The notes under the pieces were generated by a model. That model saw only the letters and a list, made by a program, of their open reading frames with translations, did not search any database and had not been told where the DNA came from. A DNA stretch of 64,000 bases from Balnearium lithotrophicum (lineage in GTDB: Bacteria; Aquificota; Aquificia; Desulfurobacteriales; Desulfurobacteriaceae): contig NZ_FXTM01000004.1 of NCBI RefSeq assembly GCF_900182585.1, positions 1-64,000 on the forward strand, read 5' to 3'. This document shows, in pieces, positions 28,057-37,720 of the stretch (within the stretch, counting starts at the first letter, position 1; every line of letters starts with the position of its first letter). The translations under genes and the position numbers were made by a program.

Positions 28057-29068
28057 TATAGTATCTAATTTAGAGCTTTTTGTTTTTGTAGTTATAGTAG
28101 TTTTTCTATCTGTTGTTCTTTTCCCATGGAATCTCAAAGAAAAGATTTTAGAGGAGGAAAATATAAATACTGATTTGTTAATATCCTATCTTCAAGCTCT
28201 GGAAAAAGTCAGTGATGACCCGCTAATACATTTAAAATTAGCTATAGAACTTACAAAAAAGGGTGAGTTAGATAGAGCTTTGAAGGAAATGAATACGGTA
28301 AACTTCGACCTTATACCGGATAATTTAAAAGATAGAGCTTTATTTTTATCTTTTAAATTGTATGAAACTCTGTTTTTTTCTTGTAAAAGTCAGGAGAGGA
28401 AGTCTTTAATAAGAAAAAGAATAGAAGACTTAATTATTTTAGCACTTCAAAGATATAAAGATAATCCTCAAAAGCTCTTGTATCTCTATAAATTTTCAGA
28501 AAAAATGTACTTTCCTGAAGAGTCATTGAAAATAGCCCTATTACTTTCAATGTTTAACAGTAATTGGAAAATAAAAGCTTTTATAAAGGCAGTTGAAATT
28601 GGGAAAATTGATTTAGCTTACAGTATTCTTAAGGAGATTTCTATTAAAAAACTGCCAGATAGATACAAAGTTGTAGCTTATCAAATTGCCTTCTCCAAGA
28701 AGAATTACAGTTTAGCTATAGCTTGTTTAGAGGATAGTCCTACTTTGATGAGAAAGTATTGGAAAACTTTGGTTTTTCTTTATTTTAAAACGAAAAATAC
28801 TAGAAAATTCGACAGATTTGTTAAGCAAGTTCTTGAAAGAAATGAGAACTTAAGAATGAAGCAGGAGGTGTTAAAATTAGCAATAGAGCATGCACTTTGG
28901 AATTCAGATTATAAGAAGGTTAAGGTTTTAATAAGAAGATATGGACTACAGTTAGCAAATACTCCTGAATTTATAAAATTTCTTTTGAAGTCCGCATTAG
29001 CTACTGGAGATTCTTCCTTTGTAGATTGGTTATCCCGTGAAATCTTTTCCAAGGTAGAAAAATGCTAA
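28028..29068 (+). CDS. Inner-membrane-anchored TPR protein (N-terminal part of a split PelB)
   Basis: A 346-residue protein with a single transmembrane helix (about residues 16-36) and then tandem helical repeats of TPR type (HLKLAIELTKKGELDRALKEM and others). In Pseudomonas, PelB is one protein with a membrane anchor, periplasmic TPRs and an outer-membrane barrel. Here the anchor-plus-TPR portion appears as its own gene just before the barrel gene. TTG start overlapping pelA; ends overlapping the next ATG. Confidence 0.7.
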   Translation: MNSKSFALSDIVSNLELFVFVVIVVFLSVVLFPWNLKEKILEEENINTDLLISYLQALEKVSDDPLIHLKLAIELTKKGELDRALKEMNTVNFDLIPDNLKDRALFLSFKLYETLFFSCKSQERKSLIRKRIEDLIILALQRYKDNPQKLLYLYKFSEKMYFPEESLKIALLLSMFNSNWKIKAFIKAVEIGKIDLAYSILKEISIKKLPDRYKVVAYQIAFSKKNYSLAIACLEDSPTLMRKYWKTLVFLYFKTKNTRKFDRFVKQVLERNENLRMKQEVLKLAIEHALWNSDYKKVKVLIRRYGLQLANTPEFIKFLLKSALATGDSSFVDWLSREIFSKVEKC

Positions 29069-31812
29069 AGAAATTTGTAATCTTACTAATTTTACTCGTA
29101 TTACCTGTGGAAGTTGTAATTGCTTCTTCTGAACATTCAAATAGGTCGGAATCGTGTGAAATTAATTATAAAAATATAAGAGAATTAGAGGATATACTGA
29201 AACTACTTTTAAATGCAGCACTAAGTTCCCGTGATTTATCCCTTGCAGAGAAGGTAGTTAGGAAAGGAATAGCTATTAATCCCAACAACTCTTACTGGTA
29301 CAAATGGTTAGGAAAGATTCTTGTTTGGACAAATAGAGCATCAGAGGCTCTTCCGTATCTTAAAAAAGCGTTTGAACTTTCTAAGGATAGGAAAATTGCA
29401 GAAGAACTTTTTCATTTAGCAATAGAAACAAACAGATTTGATTTGGCTAAGTCCCTGTTACCCTACGTAAAGAACGTTCCCGATAATCTTGTTATTTCCA
29501 TCTATGGAGGAGTTGGAGACATTGGTTCGTTGCTTTCCTTCTTGGAGGAGAAGGGTAAACAGAAGTATCTTCTTATGGCTGCAGACATAAGGTTAATGAT
29601 TGGGGATTGGAAGGGAGCTCTAAAGGATATTAACAGAGTTCTCATTTTAAATCCTGGAAATATGAGAGCTTATCTATTAAAAGCCTCAATATACTATTCA
29701 ATGAAAAAATTTAAGAAATCTCTCCTTATTCTTAATGAGGGATTCAAACATCTCAATCTTAAGGATAAGTATGCTGTCAAGCTTCTTCAGAATCTCTCAG
29801 ATTTGGGATGGATGCTCAATGATTTTTCCTCTGTTAGGAAAGCTGCAGAAACTCTCATAAAGTTAAACCAGGGTAGATGGGAAGATTTCTACAGACTTAT
29901 TTTCATTTATAAATTTTGTTGCCCTCAGAGAATGGTTCCTTTAGGGCTGAAGTTTTACAGGGAGTTTGATTCGCTAGAAGTAATACCTACAATTCTGGAT
30001 TATCTGCTTCAAAAGAAGAACTATGAGGAGTTTTTAAAGATAATCTCTAAACTTAAAGAAAATGATAGAAAGAAACTATTGAGGAACGATTATCTTTTTG
30101 TTAGTTATCTAAAGGTTTTATCTAAAATGGGAAAATATTCTTTGGTTAACAGGTTAATAGAGGATAGATTAAAAAATTCTCCCTCTCCTTCAGTTATTAC
30201 ATACTTAATCTATATGAAATCAGACTTGAACGACTTTAAAGGTTTAAAGGAATTAGTAAGGAAATATCAGAGGTACAAAAGTAGGATACCAGTTCCTTTT
30301 GCCTTAGCTTACCTAAAGCTAAGAAATTCCCAGATGGCTTTAAAACTCTTAGAGGGAGGAAGGGAGAAAAATCCACTACTCTATGCTGAAGTTCTTTCTC
30401 TTTCAGGAAAAAAAGAGGAAGCAAAGAGACTAAGATATTTCGTTTTCAAAAAATTGGAGGAAAAACTTAAGAAAAATCCATCTCTTTTAAAGAAGAGGGA
30501 TTTCATTTACGATTTTCTCTACTTAGCTTCATACTTCTATCCACCTGGAAAGTATGAACGTTTATTACAAGAAGCATCTTCTTTTTTGACAGAGAAAGAA
30601 TACAGAGAGTTATACTTAAGTTATCTGCTAAATATGGATGAAAAAACAAAAGTTATGTTCCTATGGAATAGAAAGAGGTATGAACTTTCTCCTTGGATGA
30701 AATTGAGCATAGCTCTTGACCAGTTTGATATGTACCAAATAGAAAGAACAATTAAAAAGTATTCTGGTCTCTTATCCGTTGAGGATTTGGTAACTGCTGA
30801 AGAGGAAATTGGTAGAACAAAAGAAGCGATAAGTAAGGCGTTTAGTAGTTTAGAAAATAATAGATTTAACGTTAAGCTTTACCACAAATTCGTTCAGCTC
30901 GTTAACTCATACTCAAGTTACGTTTCAATATCCCCCAAAATCCTTTCAAGAAGTGGATACAGAGAATTTAAAGTGGATTTTGTTAACAAAAATTCGCTGG
31001 TTGAAAAAGGAATAAACCTTTGGACTTACGTAGGTGATAGCAGTCCTATTAATAAAGATAAAAGTACTTTACTAAAATCTTTCAAAACTAATTTCTTGGG
31101 ATTAAAGGTGGAAAAGTTATTCTCTTTGGGAAGTTACGAATTTCACTTTCTAAACTATAGAAAGGATAGAACATTTACAAATTTTGGTTTTTCTCTTCAG
31201 TCACACGTTATTAATGAGTTAAGTCTATCCTTCTCAGGAGATTTTAATAAAGAGAGCTCCGATACGGTATATCTCTACCTGGGTGGAATGGAGGATAAGT
31301 TTACAACAACACTCTCCCTTTCGAGAACGAGGTATGGCTTGGACTTAGGACTGAACTATAAGAAGTATAAATCCCAGAGTGGTAGTACAGTTGGTTATGG
31401 GAGGGAAGCTTCCCTTGGATTTACATATACCTTGAAGTCTGGTTATCCTGATATTTCAATTAGACCCTATTTCGTACTTGGAAAGTATAGAGCAACGGGA
31501 AAGCTCGGTAACATAGGAAATATAATGGCACATGTAGGAAGCCCTGTTCCTGAGGATTCAACAACTCTTGGGCTGGAAGGTAACATCGGCTATGGTAGAG
31601 TAAGTTCTTTTACGAGGGATTGGAAACCTTTTTTAAGTGGTTCAATTCTTCACAATTCTAAGTATGGTTGGGGATTCAATATTTCGGGAGGAGTAGGGGG
31701 CGAGCTTTTTCATGGGGATATGCTACGATTAGAACTTCAGAGCTCCCACAATGCGGGGAAAATAAATGAGCATCTTTACCAAATTATTGTTAATTATAAG
31801 CGTTTCTATTAG
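29062..31812 (+). CDS. pelB: PelB-like TPR/outer-membrane beta-barrel protein
   Basis: A 916-residue exported protein. A signal peptide (about residues 1-22) is followed by many TPR-like helical repeats up to about residue 620. The last 290 residues are rich in alternating hydrophobic/aromatic strands (for example TTTLSLSRTRYGLDLGLNYK) and end in IIVNYKRFY, the aromatic C-terminus typical of outer-membrane barrels. PelB forms the outer-membrane pore for Pel and binds PelA through its TPRs. Its 3' end overlaps the next gene by 47 bases. Confidence 0.82.
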   Translation: MLKKFVILLILLVLPVEVVIASSEHSNRSESCEINYKNIRELEDILKLLLNAALSSRDLSLAEKVVRKGIAINPNNSYWYKWLGKILVWTNRASEALPYLKKAFELSKDRKIAEELFHLAIETNRFDLAKSLLPYVKNVPDNLVISIYGGVGDIGSLLSFLEEKGKQKYLLMAADIRLMIGDWKGALKDINRVLILNPGNMRAYLLKASIYYSMKKFKKSLLILNEGFKHLNLKDKYAVKLLQNLSDLGWMLNDFSSVRKAAETLIKLNQGRWEDFYRLIFIYKFCCPQRMVPLGLKFYREFDSLEVIPTILDYLLQKKNYEEFLKIISKLKENDRKKLLRNDYLFVSYLKVLSKMGKYSLVNRLIEDRLKNSPSPSVITYLIYMKSDLNDFKGLKELVRKYQRYKSRIPVPFALAYLKLRNSQMALKLLEGGREKNPLLYAEVLSLSGKKEEAKRLRYFVFKKLEEKLKKNPSLLKKRDFIYDFLYLASYFYPPGKYERLLQEASSFLTEKEYRELYLSYLLNMDEKTKVMFLWNRKRYELSPWMKLSIALDQFDMYQIERTIKKYSGLLSVEDLVTAEEEIGRTKEAISKAFSSLENNRFNVKLYHKFVQLVNSYSSYVSISPKILSRSGYREFKVDFVNKNSLVEKGINLWTYVGDSSPINKDKSTLLKSFKTNFLGLKVEKLFSLGSYEFHFLNYRKDRTFTNFGFSLQSHVINELSLSFSGDFNKESSDTVYLYLGGMEDKFTTTLSLSRTRYGLDLGLNYKKYKSQSGSTVGYGREASLGFTYTLKSGYPDISIRPYFVLGKYRATGKLGNIGNIMAHVGSPVPEDSTTLGLEGNIGYGRVSSFTRDWKPFLSGSILHNSKYGWGFNISGGVGGELFHGDMLRLELQSSHNAGKINEHLYQIIVNYKRFY

Positions 31813-33019
31813 TTTCTTCTCCTCAGCCTGTTCCCATACTTTTGGGCAAGTTTATGAAACTTGCTACTTTGAATCCTTTAATAAACAGGTTCTATTAAGA
31901 ATAAAACTTACAACAGATTCTGGAATTTTGATTCTAAAGCCAGACGTTAATGGAGATGGAAAACTAAGCATTGATGAACTCAACCTCTTACTCAATAAGC
32001 TCAAGGATACATTGTTTAAGAATATTGTTATTCTGAAGGATGGCCAACAGCTTAAATATAGGATTGTTGCATCGGATATAAAACCCAATCCGTTAGGCTG
32101 GATATACGGTGTAACAGCTTCTTTCTCCGTAGTATTGGATGGAGCAGGAAACTATTTCTTCTCCGATAACAATTTTTTAAAAAAAGGTCCCAAAGATAGA
32201 ATAGAATTTCTCATAGATGCTTCTTTGAATCCAACAGCTCATTTGGGGAAGCATCCATGGGAGCTCTACGCTCAACTCAGTCCTTCTAAATCTTCTTTTC
32301 CCTTACGTAGCAGGACTTTCTGGGAATATCCGCAGAAAAAACTAATAGGAAATTTGAAATCTCAGAATTTTGAAGTTCTATTTTTCTTCGTTGCCCTCTT
32401 TCTGGGAATGGTTCACGCTCTAAGTCCAGGCCATGGTAAAACCCTAATTTCCGCATTTCTCGTTGGAAGCAAAGCAAGATTAAAGGATGCTTTTGTTCTA
32501 TCAATTATTACTGCCATTACTCACGTTTTTAGCGTTTTAGTTTTTGGACTTCTAATTTTCTTTTTAGAACCTTACCTAAATATGAAAAAGTACTACAACT
32601 TTATTCAGCTTCTATCAGGAGTAGCAATAGTTCTCGTTGGCTATTGGATGACCGTCAGAAACAGTAAGGCCCTTTTTAGCCATCACCACCATCATCATTA
32701 TCATAGTTTTTCACCTTCCTACAAAGACCTTCTGATTTCTGGAATTACAGGTGGGATTGTTCCCTGTCCATCTGCAATAGTTATCCTTTTGGTATCTATT
32801 GCCCTCAAAAAGGTCCTTTTGGGTTTGTTGGTAATCGTATTCTTCAGCTTAGGAATTGCTCTAACCCTCTTCTTGATTTCATCACTTACCCTTTTAGGTT
32901 TTAAGTTTCTCGAAGGTGCATTCAATAGGTTTGGAAAATGGGCATTTCTCTTATCTCCCTTAGTTGTAATCTTTGTTGGAATTGCCTTTATAGTTCAATC
33001 AGTTGTTAAACTTACTTAG
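31766..33019 (+). CDS. NicO/RcnA-type nickel/cobalt exporter with EF-hand domain
   Basis: A 417-residue membrane protein. A signal-like helix (1-22) leads to a periplasmic domain containing a textbook EF-hand loop at residues 60-71 (D60, N62, D64, K66, S68, E71), which should bind calcium. Six hydrophobic helices follow, with HALSPGHGKT, the NicO histidine motif, and a histidine-rich loop H306-H311, H313. RcnA-type proteins export Ni2+/Co2+. It overlaps pelB by 47 bases, so it may be co-transcribed, but a functional link to Pel is not evident. Confidence 0.82.
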   Translation: MSIFTKLLLIISVSISFFSSACSHTFGQVYETCYFESFNKQVLLRIKLTTDSGILILKPDVNGDGKLSIDELNLLLNKLKDTLFKNIVILKDGQQLKYRIVASDIKPNPLGWIYGVTASFSVVLDGAGNYFFSDNNFLKKGPKDRIEFLIDASLNPTAHLGKHPWELYAQLSPSKSSFPLRSRTFWEYPQKKLIGNLKSQNFEVLFFFVALFLGMVHALSPGHGKTLISAFLVGSKARLKDAFVLSIITAITHVFSVLVFGLLIFFLEPYLNMKKYYNFIQLLSGVAIVLVGYWMTVRNSKALFSHHHHHHYHSFSPSYKDLLISGITGGIVPCPSAIVILLVSIALKKVLLGLLVIVFFSLGIALTLFLISSLTLLGFKFLEGAFNRFGKWAFLLSPLVVIFVGIAFIVQSVVKLT

Positions 33020-33043
33020 TCAAATTACAGAAGGAGGAGGAGT

Positions 33044-34345
33044 ATGAAAGTTAGCCGTTCAAAGGAGCTCTTTGAGGAGGCCAAAAAGTACATTCCGGGA
33101 GGAGTAAACAGTCCCGTTAGGGCATTTAAGTCGGTAGGAGAAACTCCGCGGTTTATCGAGAGGGCAAAGGGCTCTCACATCTGGGATGTCGATGGAAATG
33201 AGTACATAGACTACGTCTGTTCATGGGGACCCATGATTTTGGGTCATGCCCATCCAAGTGTGGTTGAGGCAATAAAGGAGCAGGCTGAGAAGGGAACTAG
33301 CTATGGAGCTCCAACGGAACTTGAGGTGAAACTTGCCAAGATGATTGTTGAAGCCGTTCCCTCTGTAGAGAAGGTGAGAATGGTCAATTCGGGAACGGAA
33401 GCAACCATGTCTGCAATAAGGCTTGCAAGGGGATATACTGGAAAGAATAAGATTGTAAAATTCGAAGGTTGTTACCACGGCCACGTTGATGCACTACTTG
33501 TAAAGGCCGGTTCTGGACTTACAACCTTTGGAGTTCCTACAAGTCCTGGAATTCCCGAGGACTTTGCGAAACATACAATTACAGTTCCCTTTAACGATAT
33601 TGATGCTTTAAAAAGGGTTATCGATGAGTACGGGGACGATATTGCAGCGGTAATAATGGAACCGGTAATGGCAAATGCCGGACTCATACTTCCAGAGCTT
33701 AGTTTCCTTGAGAAAGTCAGGGAACTTACTGCCGACAGGGGAATAGTCCTCATATTTGATGAGGTTATTACAGGTTTCAGGCTCTCCCTCGGGGGAGCTC
33801 AGGCGTACTTTGGAATTACTCCAGACCTGTCCTGTTTTGGAAAGATTATTGGAGGAGGCCTTCCCGTTGGAGCTTTTGGTGGAAGAGCGGAAATAATGGA
33901 CTATTTAGCTCCTGAAGGGCCAGTTTACCAGGCTGGAACCCTGTCCGGAAACCCCCTTGCAATGGTTGCTGGAATTAAGACCCTCGAAGAATTAAAGAAA
34001 CCGGGAGTTTACGAGGAGCTAAGAGAAAAGGGGAAAAAACTCTCAGAGGGGATGAAGGAAGCTGCAAGGTCTGCAGGAATTTACGATAAGCTCTGCTTTA
34101 AGAGTATTGAGAGCATCTCCATCGTCTACTTTACTTCCGTTGATGTGAAAAACTATCAGGACGCCTTGACCTCAAATACAGAGGCTTATGCAGTATTCTT
34201 TAGGAAAATGCTGGAACAGGGAGTTTACTTAGCTCCTTCTCAATTTGAGGTGGCCTTCGTCTCAACTGCCCATACAGATGAGGACATTGAGAGGACTGTT
34301 AAAGCAGCTGAGGTTGCTTTTAGAGAGGTAAGAGAAATACTCTAA
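33044..34345 (+). CDS. hemL: Glutamate-1-semialdehyde 2,1-aminomutase
   Basis: A 433-residue PLP enzyme that makes 5-aminolevulinate from glutamate 1-semialdehyde, working after HemA (partial at the window end). Clear features: [16 protein letters not shown] at the start, [40 protein letters not shown], and the PLP lysine region [17 protein letters not shown]. Ribosome site AAGGAGGAGGAG upstream of ATG 33044. Normal length. Confidence 0.96.
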   Translation: MKVSRSKELFEEAKKYIPGGVNSPVRAFKSVGETPRFIERAKGSHIWDVDGNEYIDYVCSWGPMILGHAHPSVVEAIKEQAEKGTSYGAPTELEVKLAKMIVEAVPSVEKVRMVNSGTEATMSAIRLARGYTGKNKIVKFEGCYHGHVDALLVKAGSGLTTFGVPTSPGIPEDFAKHTITVPFNDIDALKRVIDEYGDDIAAVIMEPVMANAGLILPELSFLEKVRELTADRGIVLIFDEVITGFRLSLGGAQAYFGITPDLSCFGKIIGGGLPVGAFGGRAEIMDYLAPEGPVYQAGTLSGNPLAMVAGIKTLEELKKPGVYEELREKGKKLSEGMKEAARSAGIYDKLCFKSIESISIVYFTSVDVKNYQDALTSNTEAYAVFFRKMLEQGVYLAPSQFEVAFVSTAHTDEDIERTVKAAEVAFREVREIL

Positions 34346-34357
34346 TTCGAGGACAAT

Positions 34358-34567
34358 TTGGGGAAGTTAAAGGACTACATAGAGAGAACGTCTTACATGA
34401 TGGTGGGGGTTCAGTTCGCCCTCGCCATCTTTATAGGTCTTGGTATAGGCTACTGGCTCGACAAAAAATTGAAGACTTTTCCGTGGTTGACAATCCTCTG
34501 GTTCTTTATAGGTTTAGCTGCTGGTTTTAAGAACGTATATAGGGAGATTAGGAAGATTTCCAAATGA
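34358..34567 (+). CDS. AtpZ-like F1Fo ATPase-associated membrane protein
   Basis: A 69-residue protein with two transmembrane helices (about residues 14-33 and 40-59) joined by LDKKLKTFPW, the pattern of the AtpZ/AtpI-type family (GIGYWLDKK). These small proteins accompany F-type ATPase genes and have been linked to magnesium handling and c-ring assembly. TTG start. Overlaps the next gene by four bases. Confidence 0.8.
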   Translation: MGKLKDYIERTSYMMVGVQFALAIFIGLGIGYWLDKKLKTFPWLTILWFFIGLAAGFKNVYREIRKISK

Positions 34568-34947
34568 GGGAGTTTAAGAGCTTTTTATCCCTATTTATCA
34601 AGATAGAGGTCTTTCTCTTTCTCTTGGGGCTTGTTGTTTCTGTTCTGCTAAAGGGATTTTCTGTTTTTTCCCTATCCTTTGTTTTAGGTTATGCTGTAGT
34701 TGCTGTTGACTATTTCCAATTAGTTAGGTTTTCAAAGAGACTGCCAGAGCTCGTTAGATTAGGTGTCTTTCCTAAGAGTGGCTTTATGTGGAGATACCTA
34801 TCGGTTCTCTTGATTTTGGTCGGTTTTTCTCTGTTTACTCCTGTGGACTTCTTTGCTATAATTTCCGCGGTCGCACTCAGTCAAATAGGACTCTTTTTAG
34901 CAGTCTTAGTCCATCGTAAGGAGTGGAGGAAATGGAAGGAAGCGTAA
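34564..34947 (+). CDS. atpI: AtpI-like ATP synthase chaperone subunit I
   Basis: A 127-residue protein with four predicted transmembrane helices, located between atpZ and atpB as atpI usually is. Sequence similarity within the family is low, so the call depends largely on topology and context. The end overlaps the 5' part of atpB. AtpI helps assemble the c-ring. Confidence 0.7.
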   Translation: MREFKSFLSLFIKIEVFLFLLGLVVSVLLKGFSVFSLSFVLGYAVVAVDYFQLVRFSKRLPELVRLGVFPKSGFMWRYLSVLLILVGFSLFTPVDFFAIISAVALSQIGLFLAVLVHRKEWRKWKEA

Positions 34948-35603
34948 TAAAAATTGTGGGAATTCCAGACCACGTAACAATGACTTGGCTCATGATGGCA
35001 GTTGTACTTACATTTTCCTACATTCTTGGGAAGAACCTCAAAAAATTCCCCGATAGGGTACAGTATACCTTTGAAGCCTTAACTTCGTTCATCGTTTATA
35101 CACTTGAAGATGCAATGGGAAGTTATGGAAGAAAGTTCTTTCCCCTTATCTCCGGGCTTGCGGTGTTCATCCTATGTGGAAACCTAATGGGACTGATACC
35201 TGGACTTTCTCAGCCTACTGCTAACCTCAATACTACCCTTGCTCTTGCAATAATTTCGTTTTTGGTCTACAACTATGAGGGAATTAAGAAACACGGTGTC
35301 GTTAACTACTTCAAACACTTTGCCGGTCCGATTCCCTGGATGGCTCCTTTGATGTTCCCAATTGAGGTTGTATCTCACCTTTCAAGGATTCTCTCACTCT
35401 CCTTCCGTCTCTTTGGAAACATGTTCGGTGATGAAATGGTTGTTTTGGTTCTCCTCATGTTGATTCCGTTCTTGGTGCCGACTGCAGGAGAGTTCATTGT
35501 ATTTGCAAACAGCTTCCTGCAGACCTTTATATTCTGTATTCTGACAGTAGTTTACATTGCAACAGCTATTGAAGAACATGAAGAGGAGCATGTAGGATAT
35601 TAA
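34932..35603 (+). CDS. atpB: ATP synthase Fo subunit a
   Basis: A 223-residue membrane subunit that forms the proton half-channels against the c-ring. Conserved segments are GNLMGLIPGLSQPTANLNTTLALA and the helix with the essential arginine, LSLSFRLFGNMFGDEM. I chose ATG 34932, behind GGAGGA, rather than GTG 34923, which lies in the ribosome site. Genes for b, delta and the F1 sector are not in the window, so the ATPase genes are split in this genome. Confidence 0.95.
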   Translation: MEGSVIKIVGIPDHVTMTWLMMAVVLTFSYILGKNLKKFPDRVQYTFEALTSFIVYTLEDAMGSYGRKFFPLISGLAVFILCGNLMGLIPGLSQPTANLNTTLALAIISFLVYNYEGIKKHGVVNYFKHFAGPIPWMAPLMFPIEVVSHLSRILSLSFRLFGNMFGDEMVVLVLLMLIPFLVPTAGEFIVFANSFLQTFIFCILTVVYIATAIEEHEEEHVGY

Positions 35604-35606
35604 TAG

Positions 35607-35972
<366 letters not shown>

Positions 35973-35995
35973 TTCTGAGATATCTGCCAAAAGTG

Positions 35996-36021
35996 AAGCC
36001 CCCTTTAAGGGGGCTTTTTTT
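35996..36021. terminator. Bidirectional rho-independent terminator (atpE / 36023 gene)
   Basis: AAGCCCCC (35996-36003) pairs with GGGGGCTT (36009-36016) over TTTAA, followed by a T-run to 36021. The A/T flanks allow use on both strands, serving atpE and the convergent minus-strand gene. Confidence 0.88.
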
Positions 36022-36022
36022 A

Positions 36023-36523
36023 TTAGTGCTCTCTGCTCCAGTAAACCCTTGCTAACTTTTCACCCTCGTTGTACTTTACTTCAAAGTTTCCTTTAAATGC
36101 CTTTTGGACGGCCTCCCCTATGTGCCTTGCCAGGTGCTCGCTCGTTGTTGCTATTTCAGTTTGACCATCCTCCTCTCTGACCCATAGGATTCTCTGAAGG
36201 GGCCTTAAAGACATAACTTCATCAACTACGTTTTTTATTCTATTTAAAATTTCCTCCCTGTGCTCCTCGAAGAACTTGCCACTTAGGTAGACAAAACCTC
36301 CGGGATACTTATCCCTTTTTCTCCTGCATGCTGGACAAAGTGCTTTATTTGCGTTTTCTGGAACAGGTTCTGAGAGTTGTTCAGGCCACTGCCACCTTCC
36401 ATCCTTAAAAACTGCTCCACACTCCTCACAAACCGTTGGGTCGGGGTATTTCCTCTTTTCGTAATAGGGATTGTCACTTTCCCATGTGTACTCCTTCCTT
36501 CCTGCAGGTACGTAGTTTTTCAT
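36023..36523 (-). CDS. BCAM0308-type zinc-motif protein
   Basis: A 166-residue protein with CEEC near residue 32 and CPAC near residue 63, giving a likely zinc-binding site, a conserved YPGGFVYLSGKFFEEHREEILNRI segment, and TSEHLARHIGEAVQKAF. This matches an uncharacterised conserved family named after BCAM0308. Its function is unknown. The start at 36523 follows AGGAGGG; the frame extends five codons further upstream, but those overlap the ribosome site. Confidence 0.75.
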   Translation of the reverse strand: MKNYVPAGRKEYTWESDNPYYEKRKYPDPTVCEECGAVFKDGRWQWPEQLSEPVPENANKALCPACRRKRDKYPGGFVYLSGKFFEEHREEILNRIKNVVDEVMSLRPLQRILWVREEDGQTEIATTSEHLARHIGEAVQKAFKGNFEVKYNEGEKLARVYWSREH

Positions 36524-36569
36524 TCTTTCCCTCCTCACATTTTAGTATCTACTTTTAAATTAATTCCTT

Positions 36570-37424
36570 TCAGTAGATAACTTCCAGTCCTAATTTTCTC
36601 CTTAAAACCCAGATACAGCCTTCCCTTCTTGACTTTATGAGTTCTGAAGGGTCGGAAAGTTTAGGATCCCTTAAAGGAATGGAGCTTTCAAATCTGAACT
36701 TTTTCAGTATTTCTGAATCGGTTTTGAACGATGGAGAAGCAACTGTTGACTTTGATTTTCTTCCAACAGCTACCCCCTCTACAACTCCAAAACCGGCCAT
36801 GTGGAGAGCTCTCCTAACGGCAGTCGAGGATGAGTAGGTTGCTAAGATTCCATCCTCCTTTATGGCCTTTCTTATCTCCTTAAAGAACTCAAACGTCCAG
36901 AGCTCCGGATTAACCTTTGGAGAAAACGGGTCGTGAAAAACAGCATCCGCAAACTTTTCAAAATTTTTAGAAAACTTCTTTAGAAAGTTTCTCCCCTCCG
37001 TTATATAAACCTCTATCTTAATCTTTGGAGTGCAGAGATTTAGAGTTAAAGTATCCCCCTCACAGGCTCTATTTTTGAGGATTTCCCTCAATACCCACTT
37101 CCACTTTTCATAACTTCCCCAGTTTATGGAGAGGGAACGCTTTATAACGGATAGGTCAAATTCAACTCCAACTACTCTGACCTCTGCCCGTGGATTTTCG
37201 GAGAAGACCTCTTCAAGAAATGCAACTGTGTTGTAGCCGAGCCCAAAACAGACGTCAAGGAGGTTAACCCTTCCCCTCCTTGCCCTTTCCCTTACCCTTG
37301 TGGGCCTACAAAACTTCTCTACAGCCTCTGTAAATGCACCTGCCGTTACGGAGTGGTAGGGTTCATTGAACCTTTCGGAAAAGAGGGTTACAGAGCCATC
37401 CTCAGTTCTTATCTCTCTATTCAT
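36570..37424 (-). CDS. MnmC/MnmD-like tRNA-modifying methyltransferase
   Basis: A 284-residue class I SAM methyltransferase. It begins REIRTEDGSVTLFSERFNEPYHS, then shows the SAM loop LLDVCFGLGYNTVAFLEE and the family motif FHDPFSPKVNPELWT. This corresponds to the methyltransferase domain of MnmC, which completes mnm5U at the tRNA wobble position; the FAD-dependent oxidase domain of enterobacterial MnmC is absent. Substrate inferred from family. It overlaps the preceding minus-strand gene. Confidence 0.85.
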   Translation of the reverse strand: MNREIRTEDGSVTLFSERFNEPYHSVTAGAFTEAVEKFCRPTRVRERARRGRVNLLDVCFGLGYNTVAFLEEVFSENPRAEVRVVGVEFDLSVIKRSLSINWGSYEKWKWVLREILKNRACEGDTLTLNLCTPKIKIEVYITEGRNFLKKFSKNFEKFADAVFHDPFSPKVNPELWTFEFFKEIRKAIKEDGILATYSSSTAVRRALHMAGFGVVEGVAVGRKSKSTVASPSFKTDSEILKKFRFESSIPLRDPKLSDPSELIKSRREGCIWVLRRKLGLEVIY

Positions 37425-37719
37425 TAAGTTTTTCTACTACCGATTTTACTTTTTCCTCAATGTGGAGCTCCTTATCCACTCTTTCATCAATCCTCATTGA
37501 CGTTACAACCCTTGGAGCTCCCCTCTCAAACGGTACCCTGTGCATCCTCCTTGCAGCCTCAAGGAGTTCATCTAAAGAACCTTCAACTATCGTTCCCATA
37601 GCAGTAACTTGGAACTTTAATCCCATGTCCTTTAAAACCTTCACACAGTCTGCAACGTAAGTGCTAACACTTGGGCTTCCTGTTCCTAAAGGAATGACAA
37701 CAATTTCCATTATAGCCAT
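37417..37719 (-). CDS. MTH1187/YkoF-like thiamine-binding domain protein
   Basis: A 100-residue protein with IMEIVVIPLGTGSPSVSTYVADCVKVL and AMGTIVEGSLDELLEAARRMH, typical of the small MTH1187 family, which folds like thiamine-binding YkoF. Exact function is unclear. I place the start at ATG 37719 because the TTG four codons upstream lies within the GGAG ribosome site. It precedes the MnmC-like gene with an 8-base overlap. Confidence 0.85.
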   Translation of the reverse strand: MAIMEIVVIPLGTGSPSVSTYVADCVKVLKDMGLKFQVTAMGTIVEGSLDELLEAARRMHRVPFERGAPRVVTSMRIDERVDKELHIEEKVKSVVEKLNE

Positions 37720-37720
37720 A

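Noticed and set aside
32681-32704. His-tag-like run as vector contamination
   Set aside because: Histidine codons alternate CAT/CAC inside a continuous NicO protein; such loops are natural in RcnA-type exporters.
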